A stretch of DNA of 64,000 nucleotides from CAWCWK01 sp963842125 (GCA_963842125.1 CAWJFE010000005.1:1488001-1552000), one strand, 5' to 3'; numbered from the stretch's first letter, positions 9,068 to 18,541 are shown. Made by a program: numbers and translations. The notes: a model not told the origin generated them from the letters alone.

Positions 9068-10504
9068 ATGTCGGACGCCGACCCACGCTCGACCGAGCGA
9101 ACCGATCCTCGGGACGACGAGATCATCGACGAGGGCGCGCCCAAGGGCTTTCGCGATGAGTCGGGCCAGGTCGCTTCCGAATATCTCATGGCCGTCGTCG
9201 CGGCGCTCTCGGCCGAAAGTGGCGGTGCGGTCAGCATCCTGGCGGCCGACCTCCATGAGGCCGACCTCGCCGATCTCATCGAAGCGCTCGACCAGGACCA
9301 ACGCCCCGACCTCGTCCGCCTTCTCGGCCGCGACTTCGACTTCACCGCCCTCACCGAGGTCGATGACGTCGTTCGCGAACAACTCCTCGACGAGCTGGAG
9401 CCGGAACAGATCGTCGTCGGTCTCGAAGACCTCGACAGCGACGATGCCGTCCGGATTCTCGAAGACCTCGGCGAGGACGAGCAGGAGAAGGTCCTATCCG
9501 GCCTCTCCATCGGCGAGCAGATCCAGCTTCGCCGGAGTCTCGACTACCCGGAGGAATCGGCCGGTCGTCTGATGCAGACCGAGTTCGTCTCGGTGCCGAG
9601 CTTCTGGAGCGTCGGGCAGACGATCGACTACATGCGCGAGGAGGACGAGCTCCCGCAGTTCTACGAACTCTTCGTGGTCGATCCCGCGCACAAGCTCGTC
9701 GGCGCCGTGCCGCTCAACCGCTTCTTGCAGACGCGTCGTTCGATCGCGATCGGCGATCTGATCGACGAAGCGCGCCATATGGTGTCCGCAACGACTGACC
9801 GGGAAGAGGTCGCCCGGCTCTTCGAGCGCTACAACCTCCTCTCGATGCCGGTGGTCGACGATGGCGAACGCATGGTCGGCGTCATCATGGTCGACGACGT
9901 TCTCGACGTCATTCAGGAAGAGGCCGACGAGGACATCCGGCGCCTATCCGGCATCGGCGACGAGGAGATCTCGGACTCGGTGCGCGAGACCGTTCGCTCG
10001 CGCTTCACCTGGCTGACGATCAACCTCGCCACCGCCATCCTCGCCTCCCTCGTCATAGGTCTCTTCGAGGCGACGATCGAGCATATGGTCGCGCTCGCCG
10101 TGCTGATGCCGATTGTCGCCTCGATGGGCGGCAACGCGGCCACGCAGACGATGACGGTGGCCGTCCGGGCGCTCGCAACACGCGATCTCGGCAACATCAA
10201 CGCGCGGCGGATCATCAGGAGGGAGACCATCGTCGGCTTGGTGAACGGTGTCCTCTTCGCCGTCCTCATCGGCATCGTGGCCTCGCTCTGGTTCTCCAAC
10301 ATTCAGCTCGGGCTGGTCATCGCGGCGGCGATGGTGGTCAACATGCTGGCGGCCGGATTGGCCGGCATCCTCATCCCGCTCACGCTCCAGCGCCTGAAGA
10401 TCGATCCGGCCATCGCGTCGGGCGTTTTCGTTACGACGGTGACCGACATCGTCGGCTTTTTCGCCTTTCTGGGCTTCGCCGCCTTCTGGTTCGGGCTCGG
10501 CTGA
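9068..10504 (+). CDS. mgtE: magnesium transporter MgtE
   Basis: The 478-residue product is a full-length MgtE-type Mg2+ channel. The cytosolic N domain has superhelical repeats (AADLHEADLADLIEAL, then LDEL-type repeats). It is followed by a CBS pair (TEFVSVPSFWSVGQTI and PVVDDGERMVGVIMVDDVLDVI), the plug helix, and about five membrane helices from about residue 315. The membrane part carries the pore-lining stretch ALAVLMPIVASMGGNAATQ. ATG at 9068 was preferred over 9014 and 9041 because GGAGGAG lies seven bases before it, while the upstream ATGs have no spaced ribosome site. Mg2+ gating by the CBS domains is known for the family. No riboswitch-like element was recognised in the leader. Confidence 0.9.
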   Translation: MSDADPRSTERTDPRDDEIIDEGAPKGFRDESGQVASEYLMAVVAALSAESGGAVSILAADLHEADLADLIEALDQDQRPDLVRLLGRDFDFTALTEVDDVVREQLLDELEPEQIVVGLEDLDSDDAVRILEDLGEDEQEKVLSGLSIGEQIQLRRSLDYPEESAGRLMQTEFVSVPSFWSVGQTIDYMREEDELPQFYELFVVDPAHKLVGAVPLNRFLQTRRSIAIGDLIDEARHMVSATTDREEVARLFERYNLLSMPVVDDGERMVGVIMVDDVLDVIQEEADEDIRRLSGIGDEEISDSVRETVRSRFTWLTINLATAILASLVIGLFEATIEHMVALAVLMPIVASMGGNAATQTMTVAVRALATRDLGNINARRIIRRETIVGLVNGVLFAVLIGIVASLWFSNIQLGLVIAAAMVVNMLAAGLAGILIPLTLQRLKIDPAIASGVFVTTVTDIVGFFAFLGFAAFWFGLG

Positions 10505-10604
10505 CCAGCCCGCTTCGGGACGGATCGGGCGGCCTTCCGCAAGGGCGCCTTAATGTTCGTGAACTAGTTCTATCCGCATCCCCTCGAATGCGGCTGGACC
10601 TTAC

Positions 10605-11594
10605 ATGCGCGTGTCTCTCGCTCGTTCCCGACGGCTTCTGGCCGGGGCCATGCTGACGGTCCTGGCGGCCTGCGGCGGAGTGCCGGATACGCTGACCAAT
10701 GTCGGTGACGCCGAGCCCCATGCCAAGGTCGCCCGCGCGCACCGCATGCCGGTTCAGGGCATCGACATCTCTCGCTGGCAGGCGGACATCGACTGGCGCG
10801 CCGTCAAGCGCTCCGGCAAGCAGTTCGCGTTCATCAAGGCGACGGAAGGCGGCGATCATCTCGACCCGAAGTTCCGTCAGAACTGGGACGCGGCCAAGCG
10901 CGCCGGCGTCGCCCGCGGGGCCTACCATTTCATGTACTGGTGCCGCCCGGCCGAGGATCAGGCCCGCTGGTTCATCCAGAACGTGCCGCGTGACGACAAG
11001 GCTCTGCCCCCGGTCATCGATGCCGAGTGGAACTCCCATTCGCGCCTGTGCCCGGCCCGCATCGACCATGATCTGGCGCGCCGGAAGATCGCCTACATGA
11101 TCAAGGCGCTCGAAGCCCATTACGGCCAGAGGCCGATCATCTATACCGATATTCCCTTCCACGAGGACGTGCTGGAGGGATACCTCCGCAGCGACGACTT
11201 CTGGATCCGCTCCACGGCAGCCGAGCCGAAGGAACGCTACCGCAATCGTCCGTTCACGTTCTGGCAGTTCACGACGACCGGGCGAGTGCCGGGCATCGAA
11301 GGCGACGTCGATCGCAATGCCTTCATGGGCGGGCAGCGGGCGTGGAACGCGTGGCTGGCCAAGCGGGCCGGTGCGAAACGGGGACGCTCCACCCCCTCGA
11401 CGGCGCCGGTGCCGGTCGCGCAGGCGATCGCGCCCGGCACGATCTCGTCGTCCGTGTCCGCCCTCGCCCCGCCGAACGTCCCGGTTCGCTCCCAAGTCGG
11501 GCTCGCCGACGTGACGATCTATCCGCCGGCCGGCAATGCGGCCCCGGCCGATGACATCGGCGGCCTCCTACGCGGCGAGGCGGTGCTTTTTTAG
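10605..11594 (+). CDS. lipoprotein GH25 family muramidase
   Basis: The 329-residue protein begins with a lipoprotein signal whose lipobox is LAAC (Cys23). The GH25 lysozyme domain spans roughly residues 50-250. It opens with QGIDISRWQ (Asp54), continues through AFIKATEGG, and has the catalytic Asp139 and Glu141 in VIDAEWN. YTD and FWQF are further family strands. GH25 enzymes cut the MurNAc-GlcNAc bond of peptidoglycan. The last 80 residues are Pro/Ala/Ser-rich and look disordered. The protein is expected on the periplasmic face of a membrane. The ATG at 10605 has only a weak ribosome site but starts the signal peptide correctly. Confidence 0.88.
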   Translation: MRVSLARSRRLLAGAMLTVLAACGGVPDTLTNVGDAEPHAKVARAHRMPVQGIDISRWQADIDWRAVKRSGKQFAFIKATEGGDHLDPKFRQNWDAAKRAGVARGAYHFMYWCRPAEDQARWFIQNVPRDDKALPPVIDAEWNSHSRLCPARIDHDLARRKIAYMIKALEAHYGQRPIIYTDIPFHEDVLEGYLRSDDFWIRSTAAEPKERYRNRPFTFWQFTTTGRVPGIEGDVDRNAFMGGQRAWNAWLAKRAGAKRGRSTPSTAPVPVAQAIAPGTISSSVSALAPPNVPVRSQVGLADVTIYPPAGNAAPADDIGGLLRGEAVLF

Positions 11595-11670
11595 CTATCG
11601 CAGGGTTAGCTTAGCCTCTCGTTTACCATCCGCCCGTAAACCTTGAGAACGGGGTGGAAGGAACGGACGG

Positions 11671-13413
11671 ATGATATTTCGACGCGCGAAGCGGTCTCTC
11701 GCCGACGCAGACGATCTTCCGCTTGATGAGCCGACATCCGCTCCATCATCCGACGGCGATGCCGTAGCCGAACTGCGAAAGACGACGCTGGACGTCCTTG
11801 ACCATGTCGAAAGCGACATGCGCGGTGTGATGAGCGCGATCCGCGCCAACAGCCATCAGATCGGCGCGGCGGTGAAGGCTGCGAACGGGTCTCTTCGCGA
11901 CATCTCCGCCAAGGGCGAGGGTCTGGCCGGCAAGTCCGAGGAGGCCGTCGGCCTCGCGCAATCCATGACGTCCGCGATGTCGGAAGTCTCGTCGGCCTCA
12001 GCCGAGATCGGCAACCGCATGACAACGGTCAGCGGCATGACCGACGCCGCCGAGGCCGCCGCCTCGACCGCTGGCGAAAGCGTCGACCGCCTCCGCTCCT
12101 CGTCCGACTATATCGAAGAGGTCATCGAGCTGATCGCGTCCGTCGCGAAACAGACCAACCTCCTGGCCCTCAACGCGACGATCGAAGCCGCCAGGGCCGG
12201 TGAGGCGGGCCGGGGCTTCGCCGTCGTTGCGCACGAGGTGAAGGCCCTCGCGACGGAAAGTCAGAAGGCGGCCGACGAAATCACGGCGCGCATCGCGCAG
12301 CTCCGCGCGGACGCATCGTCGAGCATCGACGCCGTAAGTGAGATCCGCACAATCATCGAAGAGATCAAACCGGCCTTCGCGGCCGTTGCCGGCGCTGCCG
12401 ATCAGCAGAACCGTACGATGGAGGCAACCTCCGACATCTCACGCCGCTCCGCCCTCTTCATCGAGGAAGTGGCGGAAGATGCGGCCGGGATCGTCGAAGT
12501 CGCGCGGCGCGCCGAGGCTGTGAACGACACGACGCTATCCGACTCCGCGATCGACCATCTCATCGAACGCACCACGCTCGTCCTTCGGCAGAACCAGATC
12601 GGCGACCGCCGATCCTACGATCGCTGGCCCTACGTGCTTCGCGGCACCATCGGGTGGGCCGGGCGAAGCATGGCCGGGCAAACGATCGACGTCAGCGAGG
12701 GTGGCGTGCTCTTCACGCCGGATGAAAGCAGTCAGACGATACCCACCGGCCTCGTCGATCTCGATTTTGCCGAGATCGGCGCCGTTCGTGGGCGGATCGT
12801 CGGGCAGAGCGGGCTCGGGCTTCACGTTGCCTTCGAAGCAATGAGCGACGCCGCGACCGTTCGGGTCGCCGACCTTCTGGCGCGCCTCGAAGATGAGCAT
12901 GCCGGCCTGATCGACATTGCCCGCGCAGCCGCAGAGAAGACGGCTACCCTCATGGAAAAAGCCGTGGCCGACAGGCGGCTCAGCATGGCGCAGCTGATGG
13001 ACACGGACTACCGTGAGATCGCCGCCAGCGATCCACGCCAATACACCACCGCCAATCTCCCGGTCCTAGAAAAAGTGCTTCCGGACCATCTCGAACGCGT
13101 GCTTGGTCTCGATTCGCGCATGATCTTCGCGCTGCCGATCGACCGGAATGGCTATATCCCGGTTCACAACCGCGTGTACTCCCAGCCGCAGCGCGCTGGC
13201 GAGACCGACTGGAACGCTAAGCACAGCCGAAACAAACGCATCTTCGACGACCGCGCCGGCCTCGCCGCCGCCCGCAACACGCGGCCCTTCCTCGTCCAAT
13301 CCTACATGCGCGACATGGGGGGCGGCACGATGGTCCTTCTCAAGGAAGTCGATGCCCCGATCATCGTTCGGGGGCAGCACTGGGGCGGCTTCCGCTGCGC
13401 CTACAAGCTATAG
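11671..13413 (+). CDS. soluble methyl-accepting chemotaxis protein with internal PilZ domain and C-terminal sensor domain
   Basis: The 580-residue protein has no transmembrane segment. Residues about 30-290 form a long MCP coiled coil whose hairpin tip (QTNLLALNATIEAARAGE, then GRGFAVVAHEVKALA) contacts CheA and CheW. Residues about 312-410 are a PilZ domain, with the arginine pair in RRSYDRW and DVSEGG matching the c-di-GMP-binding motifs. The last 150 residues carry HNRVYSQPQ, NKRIFDD and HWGGFRCAY, a C-terminal sensory domain found in other cytoplasmic chemoreceptors. The ATG at 11671 follows a GGAAGGAA site. It suggests a receptor that couples c-di-GMP to chemotaxis. The domain order, signalling first and sensor last, is unusual but seen in related alphaproteobacterial receptors. 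Confidence 0.85.
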   Translation: MIFRRAKRSLADADDLPLDEPTSAPSSDGDAVAELRKTTLDVLDHVESDMRGVMSAIRANSHQIGAAVKAANGSLRDISAKGEGLAGKSEEAVGLAQSMTSAMSEVSSASAEIGNRMTTVSGMTDAAEAAASTAGESVDRLRSSSDYIEEVIELIASVAKQTNLLALNATIEAARAGEAGRGFAVVAHEVKALATESQKAADEITARIAQLRADASSSIDAVSEIRTIIEEIKPAFAAVAGAADQQNRTMEATSDISRRSALFIEEVAEDAAGIVEVARRAEAVNDTTLSDSAIDHLIERTTLVLRQNQIGDRRSYDRWPYVLRGTIGWAGRSMAGQTIDVSEGGVLFTPDESSQTIPTGLVDLDFAEIGAVRGRIVGQSGLGLHVAFEAMSDAATVRVADLLARLEDEHAGLIDIARAAAEKTATLMEKAVADRRLSMAQLMDTDYREIAASDPRQYTTANLPVLEKVLPDHLERVLGLDSRMIFALPIDRNGYIPVHNRVYSQPQRAGETDWNAKHSRNKRIFDDRAGLAAARNTRPFLVQSYMRDMGGGTMVLLKEVDAPIIVRGQHWGGFRCAYKL

Positions 13414-13577
13414 CGGTTCCCATGGGCGGCAAAGCAGAGGGAGCCGTCCGGACCACGCCCGGCCGAGGCCGCGTTCACCACGCGCGGACTGCGTACATTT
13501 CGCGGTAGGCCTTCGATGTTACGATGGCTGCCACGGTATGGCAGCGACCAAGCTTCCGGGGACCGGGAGAACTATCG

Positions 13578-14765
13578 ATGGCCGCCCTACCCCACCATTC
13601 TATCGAAAGCCGCGACGAGCACGCGTTCGTCGAGGCCATTACGTCGGATGCCGGCCGCGAGATCGCATCCTGGCGCTGCGACGATCATATCACGCCCGCC
13701 CTACGGGGCTTTCTCCTGCAGGGCCGTGGGCCTTTCGAGACCTTGGGTTGGCTCGAAGCGCGTCTTGGCGTGATCCGAGGCGAGCGCCCCTTGCTCGTCA
13801 CGGCCGTCGCCGCCGACGGCCGCATCGTCGCGTTCTTCCCCTTCGCCGTCCGGCAGACATTGGGCGCTTCGGTATTGGTTTGGGCGGGCCAGGGTTGGAC
13901 GGACTATTGTGGGCCGGTTCTCGCCGGCGAGCTCGATTCCGTGGACGCGGCCTGCCTCCTTCGCGACGCCATCGGTGCTGCGGGCGCCCGGCCCGATGCC
14001 ATCGTCCTACGAAAGCACCTCAGCGCGCAGACCGACGGCACGGCGAATGGATTCTCGCTGAAAGACGCGGGATGGCGTGAGAGCGACCGTGGTCATGTCA
14101 TGGACCTGGCGCCCGACTGGCCGCGGCTGCTGGCTTCCAAGCTCGGCGCCAAGTCGAGAAGCACCGTCCGGCGAAAGCGCAGGCTCCTTTCGGAGAAAGG
14201 CCGGGTGGCGACGTTTCTTGTCGAGAATCCGGTCGAGGCGCATCTCTTCGCGGGCCTGATGATCGACTGGAAGCGGGCGCAGCTGAAGGCGAGCGGTGCC
14301 GCCGACCACTTCAAGGATCCGGACGGGCTCACTATCATCCGCGCCAGCATATTGCAGGGGCGCTCGGGCCGAATATTCGCGCTTACGCTCGATGGCGCAC
14401 CTATAGCGCTGATGCATTGCCTTGACGGTTCGATCGGCCAAGGGCGGACCCGGCTTCTCTATCAGACGGCCATTGCACCCGAAGCACCCGCCCAGGTGTC
14501 ACCGGGCCAATTGCTCCTTCACTACGTATTGGAGCGCAGCTGCGCCGAGGGCTTCGCGCATTTCGATTTCGGTCTGGGAGACGAGCCCTACAAGTCGGTC
14601 TGGGCTGATCGTTCGCCCGAACTGCACGCTCTCTATCGCGTCGAGACGCCTCGGGGGCTTGCAGCGGTCGCGGCGATGAAGGGAACGGCCGAGACGAAGC
14701 GATTCGTGAAGGTTCGCCCTCGCCTCTTCGCGAACATCAAGGCTTTGCGGGCGCGGCTGCCTTAG
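13578..14765 (+). CDS. GNAT-type acetyltransferase of the CelD/BcsL family
   Basis: The 395-residue protein belongs to the Acetyltransf_6 (FemAB-like) group. It has an N-terminal GNAT-like half with WAGQGWTDYCGPVL, a basic helix with KSRSTVRRKRRLL, and a C-terminal half containing GFAHFDFGLGDEPYKSVWA, the typical end motif. Such proteins are linked to cellulose or other exopolysaccharide production and sometimes to cell-wall branching. The acceptor is unknown. ATG at 13578 was chosen because GGGAG lies seven bases upstream; an in-frame ATG at 13524 has none. Its 3' end overlaps the next gene tail to tail by 29 bases. Confidence 0.8.
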   Translation: MAALPHHSIESRDEHAFVEAITSDAGREIASWRCDDHITPALRGFLLQGRGPFETLGWLEARLGVIRGERPLLVTAVAADGRIVAFFPFAVRQTLGASVLVWAGQGWTDYCGPVLAGELDSVDAACLLRDAIGAAGARPDAIVLRKHLSAQTDGTANGFSLKDAGWRESDRGHVMDLAPDWPRLLASKLGAKSRSTVRRKRRLLSEKGRVATFLVENPVEAHLFAGLMIDWKRAQLKASGAADHFKDPDGLTIIRASILQGRSGRIFALTLDGAPIALMHCLDGSIGQGRTRLLYQTAIAPEAPAQVSPGQLLLHYVLERSCAEGFAHFDFGLGDEPYKSVWADRSPELHALYRVETPRGLAAVAAMKGTAETKRFVKVRPRLFANIKALRARLP

Positions 14766-15651
14766 CCGGCGCCCCGGTTCCTCGCCGCGCGATCGCGAGG
14801 CCGAGAAGGATGAGGACGAGTGCAACGATCATCACCGGCGTGATGGGCTCCGCCAACAGCATCGCACCGAGCATGACTCCGAATACGGGCAGTAGATTGA
14901 TGCCGAGCGCAAGGTAGGTGTAGCCGATCGATCCGATGAGGTAGTACCGGATGAGATAGGCCACGCCCGTCGGCAGAAGGCCGAGGTAGAGGAGCGCCCA
15001 AAGGGCTGAGTTCTCGTAAGTCGAGGGAAAGCGTTCGCCGAACAGCAGGACGATCACGACGAATTGCGCCGAGGCAAGCGCGAGTACGAGCGTACTGAGG
15101 CGAACCGGCGGGATGCCGTCGACCTTCCGCACCAGCACACCCGAGACGACGTAGCAAAGACTGCCGACGAACGCCGCGAGCTGCGCCCAGACCGAGCCAC
15201 CCAGTCCGTCCATCGCATCCTGCCCGACCACGAGGGCGACGCCTCCGAAACCCAGGACGACGCCGATCACCTTCCAGACGTTCAGCTTGTCGTCGTCGGT
15301 CATGAGGTGGCTGAGGAGGAGCGCCCACATCGGTCCTGCCCCCATCAGGAGTGCGGTGAGGCTGGAGGAGATCGTCAACTCCGCCCACGAGATGAGGATG
15401 AAGGGCAGCACGACGTTGAGGAAGGCGAGGACCATCAGAAAGGTCCACTGGCGCGTCCCGGCGGGCCAGAGCCAGCCGCGCCAGACGGCATAGGGCACGA
15501 GAACGAGGAGGCCAAGCCAGGTCCGGATCGCCGCCGTCCAGAGCGCCCCGACCTGCGGCGCCGCGATCTTGATCGCCTGGAACGCCGACGCCCAGATGAT
15601 GACGACGAAGAGGATGAGCGCGAAATCGGACGTACGGGGCTTGCGCAGCAT
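14737..15651 (-). CDS. EamA/DMT family transporter
   Basis: The 304-residue inner-membrane protein has ten predicted helices in two EamA repeats. The first contains IIWASAFQAIKIAAPQVG and the second starts near AFVGSLCYVVSGVLVRKV. The end is an Ala/Pro/Lys-rich tail of about 15 residues. ATG at 15651 has GAGG seven bases upstream, and the longer open frame upstream has no membrane segment. The substrate is unknown; this family often exports amino acids or metabolites. It differs clearly from the other DMT gene at 4162-5067, so this is not a recent duplication. Confidence 0.87.
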   Translation of the reverse strand: MLRKPRTSDFALILFVVIIWASAFQAIKIAAPQVGALWTAAIRTWLGLLVLVPYAVWRGWLWPAGTRQWTFLMVLAFLNVVLPFILISWAELTISSSLTALLMGAGPMWALLLSHLMTDDDKLNVWKVIGVVLGFGGVALVVGQDAMDGLGGSVWAQLAAFVGSLCYVVSGVLVRKVDGIPPVRLSTLVLALASAQFVVIVLLFGERFPSTYENSALWALLYLGLLPTGVAYLIRYYLIGSIGYTYLALGINLLPVFGVMLGAMLLAEPITPVMIVALVLILLGLAIARRGTGAPAKAAAPAKP

Positions 15652-15806
15652 GAAACGGCCTCGGCCACCGACCGGAGGGACGATCGATCCGGCTCGGCCC
15701 GCCGCCCTAGCCTGCCGGGACGAAAAAAGCGAGGGGCTGGAGCCCGGCACTGGATGACAGGGCGTAGGAGCTGGGCGATAGACGCACCCTCGTTCCTCGA
15801 TGCGAT

Positions 15807-16295
15807 ATGCCGACGATGCGCCTCTACTTCGCCTACGGCTCCAATATGAGCCGCGCTCAGATGCGCCGTCGCTGCCCGGCTGCCCGTGCAGTCGGCGTGG
15901 CGTCGCTCGACGGATGGCGCTTCGCGATCAATGTGCGCGGGACGGCGACGATCCGTCCGGCGCCTGGGCAGACCGTTTACGGCGTCCTATGGCGGATGAC
16001 CGCGCGCGACGTAGCTACGCTGGACGTGTTCGAAGGGGTCGCGCGGCGCCGATATGTTCGACGGATGGTTTCGGTTCGAACGAACGATGGCCAGACCGTC
16101 GCCGCTCTGACCTATGTCGGCTTGAACCCGGGGCACGGGCGGGCCGTGCGGGCCTATCTCGAAGGCACGATCATTCCGGCGGCGGAAACTTGGGGTTTGC
16201 CCAGGACTGCCATACGCGGCCTCCACGACGCGGCTGGCGGTCCGATGCTCGGGCCGTGCCGTCCGCACCCACGCAAGCGTGGATGGCGGCCGTAA
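15807..16295 (+). CDS. gamma-glutamylcyclotransferase-like (GGCT/AIG2) family protein
   Basis: The 162-residue product starts with the family hallmark YFAYGSNM followed by QMRRRCP. It continues with YGVLWRMTARDVATLDVFEGV, where the acidic residue of the GGCT active site is expected, and the YVR strand. Enzymes of this fold release 5-oxoproline from gamma-glutamyl peptides, but many bacterial AIG2-like proteins are not characterised. ATG at 15816 is a possible shorter start. It stands alone and ends six bases before the end of pleD, which runs the other way. Confidence 0.8.
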   Translation: MPTMRLYFAYGSNMSRAQMRRRCPAARAVGVASLDGWRFAINVRGTATIRPAPGQTVYGVLWRMTARDVATLDVFEGVARRRYVRRMVSVRTNDGQTVAALTYVGLNPGHGRAVRAYLEGTIIPAAETWGLPRTAIRGLHDAAGGPMLGPCRPHPRKRGWRP

Positions 16296-16301
16296 ACGCG
16301 A

Positions 16302-17675
16302 TCAGGCAGCCGCGCGGATGATCCGGTTTCGCCCGTCGCCCTTGGCGCGATAGAGCGCGGCGTCGGCGCGGTTGAGAAGGTCTTCCATCGAATCCTGCGG
16401 ATGACGCAGCTGGGCGAGGCCCGCGCTGATCGTCACATAGAGCGTCTGTCCGTCGTCATCGATCGTGAAGGGCACGCCCGCCACCGCCGCGCGCAATCGC
16501 TCGGCGACGCCGTCCGCGATCTGCTCTTCGGCCTCGGGCATGACGATGACGAACTCCTCGCCGCCCGAGCGGCAAGCGAGATCGGCATCGCGCACATAAG
16601 CCTTCATGCGCGTGGCGAGCTGCTGGAGAACCCTGTCGCCAGCGGCATGGCCGTAGGTGTCGTTGACCGCCTTGAAGTGATCGACGTCGAGCGCCAGGAG
16701 GCTGAGCGGCTTGCCGACGTTGAGGGAGCGCCCGATCAACGTTCGCAGATGGCTCTCCAGATAGCGCCGGTTGTGCAACCCGGTCAGCGAATCGGTGACG
16801 GCCATTTCGATCGTCTGCCGCACGTCCTGGCGCAGGCTCTCGGCATAGCGCTTACGCTTCACCTGCGTGCGGACCCGGGCGACGAGTTCGTTGCGATCGA
16901 TTGGCCGGGATACGTAGTCGTTGACACCAAGCTCCATCGCGCGAAGGAGGCGGCGGTCGTCATCGGGATCGACCATGGCGATGATCGGCATGTTGCGCGT
17001 TCGCTCAAGCGAGCGAAGTTGCGAGCAAAGGCGCAAGCCGTCATAGTCGTTCAGGGTGAGCGAGACGAGCGCGGCGTCGAACTCGCCTTCGGGCACCGAT
17101 ATGATCGCGTGGTGCGGATCGGACTCGACCTCGACGGTATGCTCCTTGCGGAGCGCCTGCTCGATCTTGGTCGCGGAACTCGCGCGATCGTCGACGATGA
17201 CGAGGCGTGCGTCAGTGCCGCTGGCGGAGGCCGCGACGGTGAGGGGATCGTCAAGCCCGAGCCCCCGGCTCGTCTCGACGCGGGCACGAAGCTCGTCGGT
17301 CAGCATCTTCATGCGAACGAGACTCTTGACCCGGGATATCAGCGCGATCTCCTCGACCGGCTTCGTCAGGAAATCGTCGGCGCCCGCTTCGAGCCCGCGC
17401 ACACGGTCCGACGGCTGATCGAGCGCCGTGACCATGACGACGGGAATATGATGCGTCGTCGGGTTCTCTTTCAGGCGCCGGCAGACCTCGAAGCCATCCA
17501 TGCCAGGCATCATCACGTCGAGGAGGATGATGTCGAAGGCGGAGGATTCGCACGCACGCAGCGCTTCCGCACCGCTCATCGCGGTCGTGACGTCGAAATA
17601 CTCGCTCGTGAGCCGGATCTCGAGGAGCTTCACGTTTGCGATCAGATCGTCGACGACGAGAACGCGGGCAGTCAT
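16302..17675 (-). CDS. pleD: PleD family response regulator with diguanylate cyclase domain
   Basis: The 457-residue protein has the PleD layout. The first receiver has Asp9/Asp10 and phospho-acceptor Asp53 in LLDVMMPGMDG. The second, at about residues 155-275, is an adaptor receiver lacking an acceptor aspartate (ALVSLTLND). The GGDEF domain has GGEEF near residue 369, and RDAD sits five residues before it, the c-di-GMP inhibitory site. It makes c-di-GMP when phosphorylated and controls the flagellated-to-sessile transition in relatives. ATG at 17675 is favoured over a TTG at 17684 because AAGGA lies nine bases upstream. It follows divK by 52 bases, so the two are likely co-transcribed. Confidence 0.93.
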   Translation of the reverse strand: MTARVLVVDDLIANVKLLEIRLTSEYFDVTTAMSGAEALRACESSAFDIILLDVMMPGMDGFEVCRRLKENPTTHHIPVVMVTALDQPSDRVRGLEAGADDFLTKPVEEIALISRVKSLVRMKMLTDELRARVETSRGLGLDDPLTVAASASGTDARLVIVDDRASSATKIEQALRKEHTVEVESDPHHAIISVPEGEFDAALVSLTLNDYDGLRLCSQLRSLERTRNMPIIAMVDPDDDRRLLRAMELGVNDYVSRPIDRNELVARVRTQVKRKRYAESLRQDVRQTIEMAVTDSLTGLHNRRYLESHLRTLIGRSLNVGKPLSLLALDVDHFKAVNDTYGHAAGDRVLQQLATRMKAYVRDADLACRSGGEEFVIVMPEAEEQIADGVAERLRAAVAGVPFTIDDDGQTLYVTISAGLAQLRHPQDSMEDLLNRADAALYRAKGDGRNRIIRAAA

Positions 17676-17727
17676 AGAGGGCAATCCTTACGCAAGACGA
17701 GAGGCATTCGCGGCGGACGTTTAAGGG

Positions 17728-18099
17728 TCAGGCAACCCCAGCATAGGTGCGAACGGTTTCCAGGAAATTCACGACGGAGATCGGTTTTGACAGATAGGCC
17801 TCACAGCCACCGGCCCGAATGCGCTCCTCGTCGCCCTTCATCGCGAAGGCGGTGATCGCGACGATGGGGATGTGTTTGAGGTCGTCGGCTTCCTTCATCC
17901 ACTTGATGATCTCGAGCCCGGAAACTTCGGGTAGCTGGATGTCCATGAGAACGAGATCGGGAATGTGTTCGCGCGCGATCGCCATTGCGTCGTGGCCGTT
18001 CCGGGCCTGCAGCGTCTGGTAGCCGTTGGCCTCCAGCAGATCGTTGAAGAGCTTCATGTTGAGCTCGTTGTCTTCGACGATGAGAATGGTCTTGGCCAT
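17728..18099 (-). CDS. divK: single-domain response regulator DivK
   Basis: The 123-residue protein is a stand-alone receiver with the acidic pair Glu9/Asp10 in VEDNELN, the phospho-acceptor Asp53 in LMDIQLPEVSG, Thr in AITAFAM and Lys in LSKPI. It matches DivK in length and in the NELNMKLFNDLLEANGY helix. DivK is phosphorylated by DivJ and dephosphorylated by PleC-type enzymes, and it controls CtrA activity through DivL and CckA. pleD lies directly downstream, the standard arrangement. A DivJ-like kinase is encoded at 37757-39487 in the same window. Confidence 0.95.
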   Translation of the reverse strand: MAKTILIVEDNELNMKLFNDLLEANGYQTLQARNGHDAMAIAREHIPDLVLMDIQLPEVSGLEIIKWMKEADDLKHIPIVAITAFAMKGDEERIRAGGCEAYLSKPISVVNFLETVRTYAGVA

Positions 18100-18247
18100 G
18101 CCGGTCTGATCCTAGCGGGTGCGATCAAGGGGTCGGGCCCCGCGTTCCAGCCAGTGTGTCGGTAAAATCTTACGAAAGCCGTTGCGGCCGCGCCGTTGCC
18201 GCTTCACGATGAACGAAAGGTGAAGACAGGGACGAGGCGACACCGCA

Positions 18248-18541
18248 ATGCCGATCAAGCGAATGGACCGCGAGAGCGCGGAGCAACTCGCGATACGAGC
18301 CCTCGCCTTCCTGGGCTCGGACCAGGATCGCGCCGAGAGGTTTCTCAGGCTTACAGGTCTGACGCCCGAGACTCTCCGGACGGCCGGCGACGATCCGCGC
18401 TTCTTCGTCAGCCTCTTGGACTACCTTTTGAGCGACGAGCGCGTTCTCGTCGCCTTCGCGCAGGACGTCGGTGTGGATCCCGAGACCGTCGTGGCGGCGC
18501 GTGGCGCGCTGGGCGATGGCGACTTCGTCTCCGACATGTAG
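18248..18541 (+). CDS. DUF3572 family protein
   Basis: The 97-residue helical protein fits DUF3572: an N-terminal SAEQLAIRALAFL, then RFLRLTGL, and a helix with FFVSLLDYLLSDERVLVAFAQ. The function is unknown. Its place next to divK and pleD, diverging from divK by 148 bases, is conserved in Hyphomicrobiales and suggests a link to cell-cycle signalling, but that is inference. It ends one base before the end of the convergent eipB. Confidence 0.85.
   Translation: MPIKRMDRESAEQLAIRALAFLGSDQDRAERFLRLTGLTPETLRTAGDDPRFFVSLLDYLLSDERVLVAFAQDVGVDPETVVAARGALGDGDFVSDM

Noticed and set aside
10557..10566. GAACTAGTTC palindrome between mgtE and the GH25 gene
   Set aside because: A 10-base palindrome with no second copy or family match; chance is likely.
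16401..17855. 484-codon plus-strand frame antisense to pleD
   Set aside because: The opposite strand encodes PleD with all motifs; the plus-strand product has no recognisable fold and a biased composition.
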